From Betaproteobacteria bacterium (lineage in GTDB: Bacteria > Pseudomonadota > Gammaproteobacteria > Burkholderiales > SG8-41): DNA of 12,399 nucleotides. A program made the position numbers and the translations under genes. The notes below the pieces were generated by a model. It was not told where the DNA came from. It did not search any database and saw only the letters and a program-made list of their open reading frames with translations. The stretch is taken from the NCBI GenBank assembly GCA_023266245.1, contig JAHFRO010000028.1, positions 1 to 12,399 on the forward strand. Reading direction: 5' to 3'. Position 1 is the stretch's first letter, and each line of letters begins with the position of its first letter. Below are positions 1 through 8,218 of this stretch, piece after piece.

Positions 1-76
<76 letters not shown>

Positions 77-82
77 TGAGTT

Positions 83-164
83 CAGGATCCAGGATTCGGG
101 ATTCGGGGCTGCCTGAGTTCTGCCGTGCAGCTTCGTGCTCAATTCTTCTGAATCCTGAATCCTG
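83..164. repeat. Inverted heptamer repeats in the rRNA spacer
   Basis: On the plus strand the left arm is CAGGATCCAGGATTCGG (83-99) and the right arm is CTGAATCCTGAATCCTG (148-164). The reverse complement of the right arm matches the left at 15 of 17 positions. Each arm is a short tandem of a seven-base unit (AGGATTC or its complement), and the left arm continues into a further GGGATTC unit. In RNA this makes a long stem over a 48-nt loop. It may be a spacer structure or an inserted short intergenic repeat; the sequence alone does not decide. Confidence 0.7.
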
Positions 165-171
165 CTTCGCA

Positions 172-197
172 TACAACCGATAAGAGTGGACACCTGG
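172..197 (-). other. RNase III processing stem of 16S precursor, 3' strand
   Basis: This 26-nt segment pairs with 1863-1888 in the 16S leader. Counting position by position there are 22 Watson-Crick pairs, 3 G-U pairs and 1 U-U mismatch. In Proteobacteria such a stem brackets 16S in the primary transcript and is cut by RNase III to give pre-16S. The pairing is seen in the sequence; the processing role is family knowledge. Confidence 0.88.
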
Positions 198-214
198 CCC
201 TGAGGGCAGGTCTC

Positions 215-1762
<1,548 letters not shown>

Positions 1763-1862
1763 AATCACTGCAAAGAAAACTCGCTTGACGCAAAAAACGT
1801 CGTGCGAGCACTTTAATGCTTTGAGAATCCGCGCCACAAAAGACGGCGCGGTCCCTCGCAGA

Positions 1863-1888
1863 CCAAGTGCCCACACTTATCGGCTGTA
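1863..1888 (-). other. RNase III processing stem of 16S precursor, 5' strand (includes boxC)
   Basis: This is the partner of 172-197. It contains GTGTGGGCAC (1868-1877), which is identical to the boxC-like segment of the Escherichia coli rrn leader. Three of the four differences from perfect complementarity give G-U pairs, as expected for a conserved RNA helix. Confidence 0.88.
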
Positions 1889-1891
1889 GAT

Positions 1892-1902
1892 TGTTAAAGA
1901 GC
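1892..1902 (-). promoter_or_regulatory. boxA of the rRNA antitermination system
   Basis: The minus strand reads GCTCTTTAACA, which matches the E. coli rrn boxA core. In the known system NusB/NusE (S10), with other Nus factors, bind this RNA and keep polymerase on the rRNA operon from Rho termination. It begins only three nucleotides after the CCA end of tRNA-fMet. This supports one transcript running through fMet into 16S. Confidence 0.85.
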
Positions 1903-1904
1903 GT

Positions 1905-1981
1905 TGGTAGCGGGGATAGGATTTGAACCTATGACCTTCGGGTTATGAGCCCGACGAGCTGCCAGACTGCTCCACCCCGCG
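1905..1981 (-). tRNA. Initiator tRNA-fMet (anticodon CAU)
   Basis: The 77-nt minus-strand cloverleaf has acceptor CGCGGGG, D arm GAGC with A11-U24, anticodon loop CTCATAA flanked by GGG/CCC (three consecutive G-C pairs), T stem ATAGG/CCTAT and an encoded CCA. The three G-C pairs and the unpaired first position mark it as the initiator rather than an elongator. The 1-72 pair is C-U here rather than the C-A of E. coli; both are mismatches. It lies 16-17 nt downstream of the probable transcription start and directly ahead of the rRNA boxA, so it is probably cut from the rRNA transcript by RNase P. Confidence 0.96.
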
Positions 1982-2004
1982 CCCGAGTCCGACTTAGACG
2001 TGGG

Positions 2005-2034
2005 ATTATAACCGCCTGGACGCAGTTGAGTCAA
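2005..2034 (-). promoter_or_regulatory. rRNA/tRNA operon promoter
   Basis: The minus strand has -35 TTGACT (2029-2034), an 18-bp spacer and -10 TATAAT (2005-2010). The likely start is near 1995-1998. The stretch upstream of the -35 (about 2036-2055) is AT-rich (AAATTTCTATCGAAA) and could act as an UP element for the alpha subunit. The bases after the -10 are GC-rich (CCCACG), as in stringently controlled stable-RNA promoters. No other good promoter is visible between here and 16S, so it probably drives fMet and the whole rrn operon. Confidence 0.8.
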
Positions 2035-2128
2035 ACCTGTTTCGATAGAAATTTCAGGAACCTGCGCTAGACCGGCGAACTGAGTCCGCGCTGCCGGGAA
2101 AAGCGGGCAAAAACCCTCAAAAACACGC

Positions 2129-5100
2129 TCAACGGCCCATCGCTTCGACCGGACGGCGGCGGCGGAAGAAGGCGATCATCCGCTCCATGCTGACATAGAA
2201 GGTCGGTGTCACGTAGAGCGTGAGGAACTGCGAAAACAGCAGGCCGCCAACCACTGCCACGCCGAGCGGCCGACGCGTTTCTGCGCCGGCGCCGTATCCC
2301 AACGCGATGGGCAGCGACGCGAAGATCGCCGCCATGGTCGTCATCATGATCGGACGGAAGCGGATGAGACTGGCTTCCACGATCGCTTCCTGCGGGGGCA
2401 GTCCTTTTTCGCGCTGAAGCTGCAACGCAAAATCCACCATCATGATCCCGTTCTTCTTTACCAGTCCGACCAGCAGGATGATGCCGACGAAGCTGAAGAT
2501 GTTGAGCTCCATCCTGAAGATCAGCAGCATCAGCAGTGCTCCGAACCCGGCAAACGGCAGCGCCGTCAGGATCGTGATCGGGTGGGCGTAGTGCTCGTAG
2601 AGGATCGCGAGAATCATGTAGATCACGATGATGGTGATTAGCAGGAGCATCGGCAATGTCCTGAACGCGTCTTGAAAGGCCTTCGCGCTTCCCACGAACA
2701 GAGTGGTGATTCCGCTCGGCAGTCCGCTCGTGATCTCCTGAGCAGCCTGTACCGCCTGCCCTATGGAAGCCCCCGGTGCGATATTGAATGACAGGATTAC
2801 CGAAGGCAGCTGCCCGTAGTGAGCGACCGAAACCGGCCCGACGCCGATCTTGATGTCGGCGACCGCATGCACCGGAACCATTTGCCCCGTGTTGCTCTGC
2901 ACGTAGAGTGAACGCAACGCGTTGAGGTCCCGCTGGAAACGAGTATCAAGTTCAATGATCACGAAATACTGGTCGGTTGCGCCATAGAGCGTGCTGATCT
3001 GACGTCCGCCGTAGGCGTTATACAGCGCCGTCTCGATCTGTTGCGGGGTGACGCCCAGCACGGCCGCCCGATCGCGCAGGATCTCGATCTGTATCTCGGG
3101 GTTGCGCAGCTCGAGATTGGAACTGACGTCTGTCAACAGGTTCGTCTGGCGCAGTCTCGCCTCGAGTTCCGGGGCCGATCCGTACAATGTTTCCAGTTCG
3201 GTGGCCTGCAGGACCAATTGATAGTCCGCAGTACTGAGGAGGCCCCCGACGTTGATCGCCACCGGATTGTTCATGAATATACGCAGCCCCTGCGGACTGC
3301 CGGTGAATGAGCGGCGCAGCTCAGTGATAACTTCATCCGCCGTCAATTTACGCTCTCCACGCGGCTTCAGCCGAACCACCACTCGCCCGACGTTGTCTCC
3401 AACCACTCCCCCTATCCCCTGGCCGGCGGTGGAAAGCACCGCTTCCACATTCGGGTTGTTCTGAATGATGTCGGCCACCAACTTCTGGCGCCTGACGAGT
3501 TCGCTGAAAGTAACGCCCTCGGGCGCGCGGGTATTGCCGAAGAACAAGCCGGTGTCCTGGCGCGGGATGAATCCCCGAGGCACCGCCTGGTACACCACAA
3601 CTATCAACGCGAGGACCGTCGCCGATCCAGCCAGCATCAATCCACGGTGCCGCATGGTCCAGCGCAGGCTCGTGCCGTAGCCATTGCGCGCCGCGTCGAA
3701 CATGCGCTCCAGCCATTCGTAGATGCGCCCATGCTCGTGAGTCGGGCGCAGCATCAGGCTGCACAGCATGGGGGTCATGGAAAGCGCGATCGCTCCGGAC
3801 ATCAGCACCGCAATGCCCACCGTCACCGCAAACTCGCGGAACAGGCGTCCCAGCATGCCGCCCATGAACAGGATCGGCAGGAATACCGCAGCCAGCGAAA
3901 TTGTCATGGACAGCACGGTGAACGCGATCTCTTTGGAGCCGTCGAGCGCCGCCTGCATGCGGTCCTTGCCCATCTCCATGTGCCGCGTGATGTTCTCGAG
4001 TACCACGATCGCGTCGTCCACCACGAATCCCACCGCCAGGATCAGCGCCATCAGCGACAAATTGTTCAAGCTGAATCCAAGCAAGTACATCACGGCGAAG
4101 GTGCCCATCACCGAGCTCGGCAGAATGAGCGCGGTGATCAATGTCGAGGTCAAGTTGCGCAGGAACAGCAGGATCACCAGCACGACGAGAATGATCGCCA
4201 GCACCAGCGTGAAGTTGACGTCGTGGATCGAGGCTCGCACGAACTCCGAGCGGTCGTTGATCACGTGGATCTTGACCCCGGGCGGCGCGGCGCGCTCGAT
4301 CTCCGGGAACAGCGCGCGGATATTGCGCACGACCTCGACCGTATTCGAACCCGGCTGGCGGTAAATCGCGAAGTAGATCGCTTGCTCACCGTTTACCCAG
4401 CTCGCGTTCTTGACGTTCTCCACGCTGTCTTCGGCACGCCCGATGTCGGTAAGCCTGACCGGCATCCCGTTGGAATAGGCGACGATGAGGTCGTTGAAGC
4501 TCGCCGCTCGCTCCAACTTGCCGGACGACTTCACCGTGTAATTGCGCACCGCGCCCGACAGCACCCCGGACGGCAGGTTGCTGTTGGCGTTCTGGATCGC
4601 GCTCACCACCTTGTCGAGCCCCAACCCGCGCTTCGCCAGTGCCTCCGGATTGACGTAGACGCGCACCGCGTACTTCTGCGATCCGAACAGGGAAATCTGC
4701 GCGACACCGTTCACCATGGACAGCCGCTGGGCGATATGATTGTCCGCAAATTCATCGAGCTTGGTCAGAGGCAGCGTCTGCGCCGTCATCGCTATGAACA
4801 ATATCGGCGCATCGGACGGATTGACCTTGCGCAGATAGGGCGGGTCAATGCCGGCCGGCAGGAATCGCATGGCCTGCGAGATGGCCGTCTGCACGTCCTG
4901 CGCTGCTGAATCGATGTCCCTCTCCAGGCTGAACTGGAGCACGACGCGCGTGGTGCCGTTGGTGTTGTTCGAGCTCATCGTGTCGACGCCGGCAATCTGG
5001 CTGAACTGCCGTTCGAGCGGAGTGGCCACCGTCGAGGCCATGACTTCCGGATTGGCGCCGCGCAGGTTGGCCGTGACCTGAATGGTCGGGAAGTCCACGT

Positions 5101-5215
5101 TGGGCAGATCGTTGACCGGCAGGCTGCGGAACGCGATCAGCCCGAAGAAGACGACCGCCGCCACCAATACCGAGGTAGCGACCGGCCGCTCAATGAAAAT
5201 GCGGGAGAGGTTCAT
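2129..5215 (-). CDS. RND efflux pump, inner-membrane permease (HAE-1, MdtB/MdtC/AcrB family)
   Basis: This 1028-residue proton-driven RND transporter forms the trimeric inner-membrane engine of a tripartite efflux pump. It would export hydrophobic or amphiphilic compounds from periplasm or membrane to the outside. An N-terminal transmembrane helix (about 11-30) is followed by a large periplasmic domain. A helix cluster starts near residue 335, a second periplasmic domain runs about 545-850, and the last helices lie at 855-1010. The proton-relay acids are present as VDDAIVV (Asp400, Asp401) in the fourth helix, with the matching lysine in VKKNGIMMVDF (Lys921). Length matches the family (about 1020-1050). 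The start is ATG with AGGGA about 9 nt upstream, 1 nt after the adaptor stop. It most resembles the MdtB/MdtC branch by general look, but only one pump gene is present. Substrate cannot be read from sequence. No U-tract terminator follows it. Confidence 0.96.
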   Translation of the reverse strand: MNLSRIFIERPVATSVLVAAVVFFGLIAFRSLPVNDLPNVDFPTIQVTANLRGANPEVMASTVATPLERQFSQIAGVDTMSSNNTNGTTRVVLQFSLERDIDSAAQDVQTAISQAMRFLPAGIDPPYLRKVNPSDAPILFIAMTAQTLPLTKLDEFADNHIAQRLSMVNGVAQISLFGSQKYAVRVYVNPEALAKRGLGLDKVVSAIQNANSNLPSGVLSGAVRNYTVKSSGKLERAASFNDLIVAYSNGMPVRLTDIGRAEDSVENVKNASWVNGEQAIYFAIYRQPGSNTVEVVRNIRALFPEIERAAPPGVKIHVINDRSEFVRASIHDVNFTLVLAIILVVLVILLFLRNLTSTLITALILPSSVMGTFAVMYLLGFSLNNLSLMALILAVGFVVDDAIVVLENITRHMEMGKDRMQAALDGSKEIAFTVLSMTISLAAVFLPILFMGGMLGRLFREFAVTVGIAVLMSGAIALSMTPMLCSLMLRPTHEHGRIYEWLERMFDAARNGYGTSLRWTMRHRGLMLAGSATVLALIVVVYQAVPRGFIPRQDTGLFFGNTRAPEGVTFSELVRRQKLVADIIQNNPNVEAVLSTAGQGIGGVVGDNVGRVVVRLKPRGERKLTADEVITELRRSFTGSPQGLRIFMNNPVAINVGGLLSTADYQLVLQATELETLYGSAPELEARLRQTNLLTDVSSNLELRNPEIQIEILRDRAAVLGVTPQQIETALYNAYGGRQISTLYGATDQYFVIIELDTRFQRDLNALRSLYVQSNTGQMVPVHAVADIKIGVGPVSVAHYGQLPSVILSFNIAPGASIGQAVQAAQEITSGLPSGITTLFVGSAKAFQDAFRTLPMLLLITIIVIYMILAILYEHYAHPITILTALPFAGFGALLMLLIFRMELNIFSFVGIILLVGLVKKNGIMMVDFALQLQREKGLPPQEAIVEASLIRFRPIMMTTMAAIFASLPIALGYGAGAETRRPLGVAVVGGLLFSQFLTLYVTPTFYVSMERMIAFFRRRRPVEAMGR

Positions 5216-5216
5216 G

Positions 5217-6482
5217 TCATTTTGTCCCTGAAGCGTCGTAACCCTTGCCTTCGCCCTTCGCTCCGCTTTCCTCTGACTTCTTGCCTTTTCCTTTGCCCGT
5301 GCCCTTCACGTCACGTCCCTTGCCCGCGTTTGCGGTATCGGCGATCTGCAACGGGGCACCTGGCGCGATTGCCTGTGGTATCTCGGTTAACACGATGTCG
5401 CCGGCTTTGATTCCTTCGGCGATGACCACCTCGCCGCCGATCTGGCGCGACACCTTGACAGGCTGGATCTTCGCCTTTCCGTCTTCGATCATGTAAATGA
5501 AACTGCCTTGCTGGCCGGGCTGGACCGCCACTTCCGGGACCACCACCGCCTCGGGCTCGATCTTGAGCACGATTCGGACGTTGATGAATTGTCCCGGCCA
5601 CAGCACTTCAACGCGATTGGAGACCCGGGTCTTGAGCAACACCGTGCCGGTTTGCGCCGTGATGGTATTGTCAACAAAAACCAGTTTCCCTTCTGCTGCC
5701 ACCGGGCCGGCGCGGTCCGGCAGGATCTCGATGCGCGTCTCCTTTTCATTCTGGTAACGACGGATTTCCTCGAGCTGGCGCTCCGGGATACTGAATGACA
5801 CCAGAATCGGGTCGGTGCTGTTGATGGTAACCAGCGGCGCGCCCCCGCCGCCCGCACCCGCCGCCACGAGGTTGCCGGGTTTCACCGCCAAGGCTCCCGT
5901 CCGGCCGGCGATCGGTGCCCGGATCCGGGTGAACTCCAACTGTATCTGCGCCTGTTCGAGCAGCGCCCGGTCCGCCGCAACCGTGGCTTCGAGTGATTTG
6001 GTTGATGTCACTGCGACATCGAACTCCTGCCGCGTAATGAATTCGCGTTTCAGCAGGGGCTCCAGCCGGTCCTGTTGCACGCGCGCGTTCTCGAGCTGCG
6101 CCTGGTCGCGCGCAAGTTGGGCCTGCGCCTGGTTATATAACGCCTGGAACGTCCGTGGATCAATCTGAAACAGCATTTGACCGGCCTGGACCTTGTCGCC
6201 TTCCCTGAACAACACCGACTGCAACACCCCCGACACTTGCGCCCTGACCTGCACGCTGTGCTCCGGCTCAACTGTGCCGACGGCATCAATCAACACAGGC
6301 ATCGGCTTGACTTCGGCGCGCGCAGTCTTGACCACCAACGGCGCACCCCGGCCGCCCTTGGCGCCCTTCGTCCCTTTCTGTTCCGCGGCCTTGACGCCGT
6401 CACGCTGCTGCCACCACCACCAAGCCCCGTAGCCGCCCACGCCGATGGCGCAGAACAGCAATGCCATGACCAGTCTTTTCAT
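5217..6482 (-). CDS. RND efflux periplasmic adaptor (membrane fusion protein, MdtA-like)
   Basis: This 421-residue adaptor links the RND pump to the outer-membrane channel. It has an N-terminal signal-anchor (about 3-20) ending in four consecutive tryptophans (21-24). A Lys/Gly-rich linker (31-46) comes next, then the first lipoyl half (about 76-109), an alpha-helical hairpin (about 111-182), the second lipoyl half with TRIRAPIAGRTGALAVKPG, a beta-barrel and a membrane-proximal domain. The last 35 residues (387-421) are low-complexity Lys/Gly, an uncommon extension. Cys11 lacks a proper lipobox (Phe at -1), so I read it as an anchored protein rather than a lipoprotein. The ATG overlaps the preceding channel gene stop as ATGA, with no clear ribosome binding site, so translational coupling is likely. 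Confidence 0.95.
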   Translation of the reverse strand: MKRLVMALLFCAIGVGGYGAWWWWQQRDGVKAAEQKGTKGAKGGRGAPLVVKTARAEVKPMPVLIDAVGTVEPEHSVQVRAQVSGVLQSVLFREGDKVQAGQMLFQIDPRTFQALYNQAQAQLARDQAQLENARVQQDRLEPLLKREFITRQEFDVAVTSTKSLEATVAADRALLEQAQIQLEFTRIRAPIAGRTGALAVKPGNLVAAGAGGGGAPLVTINSTDPILVSFSIPERQLEEIRRYQNEKETRIEILPDRAGPVAAEGKLVFVDNTITAQTGTVLLKTRVSNRVEVLWPGQFINVRIVLKIEPEAVVVPEVAVQPGQQGSFIYMIEDGKAKIQPVKVSRQIGGEVVIAEGIKAGDIVLTEIPQAIAPGAPLQIADTANAGKGRDVKGTGKGKGKKSEESGAKGEGKGYDASGTK

Positions 6483-7999
6483 CGTGATTGGATCGAGTAA
6501 TCCGTATGATCGCTGACGCCGATTGCGAAGTTGAGGCGAGCGACCGCCGTGAACCAGTCGAGGTAGGACTGGATCCTCTGGACCCGCGCGTTCGACTCGT
6601 CGACCTGTGCGGTAATCAGGTCGAGCAATGAGCCGAAACCCGCCTGGTAACGCGCCAAGGTCGCTTCTGCCGTTTGTTGCGCCGCCCGGAGCTGCACTGC
6701 CGTCGTGCTCACGCCGCCGGCAGCCGTTTGCACGTCATAGTAAGACTGCCACACTTCCAGTTCCGTCTGGCGGGAGAGCACATCGCGTGCCGCCTCAGCC
6801 TGGGCTGCCCTGGCTTCGGCCTGGCGCACAGAGTAGGTGTGGTTGAAGCCGGTAAAAATCGGGATGTTCAAGTTCAGCGTAAGGTTGTTGGTTTCGGTAA
6901 GTGGGCGGTCGCCCCGAAAATAGGTCCGGCCGGTCGTCGCGTTGAGCGTGATGGTCGGCAACCCGCTGTTGGCCGTAGCATCGGCCTGGGCGCGCGCGGC
7001 GCGCGCCTGCGCCTCTGCGGCGACCAGGTCTGGACGGCTCGCCTTGGCGCGGCCGAGAATGTCGGCCAGGGACTCGCTGATTTCACGGATGCGCGGCTCC
7101 CCCTGCAGCAACTGCACGCGCAGCGCGGCATTGACCGGCAGCCCGACCGCCGAGGCCAACGATCCCCTCGCCTTCTCCACTTCGCCGCGACTGCGCGTGA
7201 GATTGAGCTGGGCCTGCGCCACTTGGGTCTCGGCGCGGTAGACGTCGGCCACAGTGGCAAGTCCCGCCTCACGCCGCCGCTGGGTCGCATCCAGCGAAGT
7301 ACGCACGCTCTTCAGAAACAGCTCGTTTGAGCGCACCAGCTGTTCGGCTCCGAGAAACCGGTAATAGGCCTGCTCCACCTGAAACACCACGTCCTGCAGG
7401 ACCCGGTTCTGTGCCAACGCCGCTGCGAGTGCCACGTATTCTGCCGCTTTGACTTGGTTCGCCTGAACACCGAAGTCGTACAAAAGGTAGCTCAAGGTAA
7501 TCGAGGGACCGTAGCGTGTCAGCCACGCGATCTGGTTGCCCGCCTGTCCGCCCTGCTCGCTGCGCTGCAGACTGACCGTGCCCGTGATCTGAGGAAGCAG
7601 CCCGGCTTCCTCGATACCGATACCGGCGGCCGCCGCACGCGCCCCGAACCACGCCAGGCGGGTCCTGGGATTGTTCTGCAGCGCGATTTCCGTCAGCTCC
7701 GGCAGAGTCAGCGGACGATCGCCAGCGGGAAGGCGCACGCCCTGCGACTCGGGAACTGCCGGCAGTGGGACCGACGGCTGCCATCTCATTCCGGGAGCGG
7801 ACGGGACGTAGCGCTCGGTACCGAACGGATCTCTGGTTTCCGGAGTAGGCGCGCCGGAAACGGGAGGTGCCGACCCCATCAATCCAAGCAGTGCGATCTG
7901 AATCAGTCCCCATCGCAGCCCAGCTAAAGCGTGGGAACGCTCCCCCAAGAATCCGGCCAAGGATCGCCACAGGCGGACGCCCTGCACGATGTAACACAT
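6479..7999 (-). CDS. TolC-family outer-membrane efflux channel
   Basis: This 506-residue outer-membrane factor supplies the exit duct for the adjacent RND pump. A hydrophobic signal segment lies at about 31-43, with a probable cut after VSGA (50). Two OEP repeats follow: one begins near LTLPELTEIALQNNPRTRLAW (about 97-117), the other covers roughly 290-485. Both are rich in Ala/Gln/Arg helices typical of the periplasmic coiled-coil barrel. Beta-strand segments such as PSITLSYLLYDFG (165-177) fit the membrane barrel. The charged region before the signal core is long (29 residues), so a start downstream of 7999 (a GTG or TTG codon) is possible. However, the ATG lies about 35 nt after the predicted transcription start. 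It is first in the operon, the reverse of the common adaptor-pump-channel order. Confidence 0.93.
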   Translation of the reverse strand: MCYIVQGVRLWRSLAGFLGERSHALAGLRWGLIQIALLGLMGSAPPVSGAPTPETRDPFGTERYVPSAPGMRWQPSVPLPAVPESQGVRLPAGDRPLTLPELTEIALQNNPRTRLAWFGARAAAAGIGIEEAGLLPQITGTVSLQRSEQGGQAGNQIAWLTRYGPSITLSYLLYDFGVQANQVKAAEYVALAAALAQNRVLQDVVFQVEQAYYRFLGAEQLVRSNELFLKSVRTSLDATQRRREAGLATVADVYRAETQVAQAQLNLTRSRGEVEKARGSLASAVGLPVNAALRVQLLQGEPRIREISESLADILGRAKASRPDLVAAEAQARAARAQADATANSGLPTITLNATTGRTYFRGDRPLTETNNLTLNLNIPIFTGFNHTYSVRQAEARAAQAEAARDVLSRQTELEVWQSYYDVQTAAGGVSTTAVQLRAAQQTAEATLARYQAGFGSLLDLITAQVDESNARVQRIQSYLDWFTAVARLNFAIGVSDHTDYSIQSR

Positions 8000-8040
8000 T
8001 CTTCTAACGGCGTTTCTCCAGGGGGAACCAGAATCGCGGA

Positions 8041-8049
8041 ATCATAGCA
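8041..8049 (-). promoter_or_regulatory. Extended -10 promoter for the efflux operon
   Basis: The minus strand reads TGCTATGAT, an extended -10 (TGnTATGAT) with the hexamer at 8041-8046. No convincing -35 hexamer lies 16-18 bp further upstream. The start would be near 8034, giving a leader of about 35 nt before the channel gene. It is the only reasonable promoter in the 200 nt upstream. Confidence 0.55.
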
Positions 8050-8114
8050 CACCGTTTTTGCCCGGTAGTCTCGACAGTTAGACCACTTTTTGGAGCGTTA
8101 CCGTTCCCCAGAAT

Positions 8115-8130
8115 CGGATAATCTTATCCG
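8115..8130. promoter_or_regulatory. Perfect palindrome, possible operator
   Basis: CGGATAA (8115-8121) and TTATCCG (8124-8130) form an exact inverted repeat around TC. A related half-site, AATCCGG, follows at 8142-8148. It lies about 70 bp upstream of the efflux -10 and about 90 bp before the sat start, so a dimeric regulator there could serve either gene. No regulator gene is in the window to link it to. Confidence 0.45.
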
Positions 8131-8218
8131 CCAACAAAATTAATCCGGCGCCCGGGAAGCGCGTGCTAAGCTCCTGCCTTTAAAACAAGAATCGTCAATT
8201 TCACCGTCTCAAACCGCC

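Larger units (their letters stand above)
1763..1904 (-). other. 16S leader with hairpins
   Basis: This 142-nt leader lies between tRNA-fMet and 16S. From 5' to 3' on the minus strand it holds boxA, boxC and the RNase III stem strand. Next comes a perfect 7-bp hairpin, CCGCGCC/GGCGCGG with a 9-nt loop (1829-1851). After it comes a hairpin with stems CTCGC/GCGAG and GACG/CGTC separated by a 2x2 internal loop (1780-1808). Leaders of this design guide antitermination and assembly of pre-16S. No coding potential is evident. Confidence 0.85.

Noticed and set aside
2041..2128. Terminator after the RND pump gene
   Set aside because: T-rich runs occur (GTTTTTGAGGGTTTTTGCCC), but the best stems are 3-5 bp and are not followed by a U-tract, so I do not annotate a terminator.
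3647..4909. 420-codon open frame on the plus strand opposite the RND pump gene
   Set aside because: It is antisense to a clearly real gene, has a His/Gln/Arg-rich composition with no family resemblance, and is explained by third-position GC bias.
6420..6482. Lipoprotein signal at Cys11 of the adaptor
   Set aside because: The residues before Cys are Leu-Leu-Phe; Phe at -1 does not fit a lipobox, so a signal-anchor is more likely.
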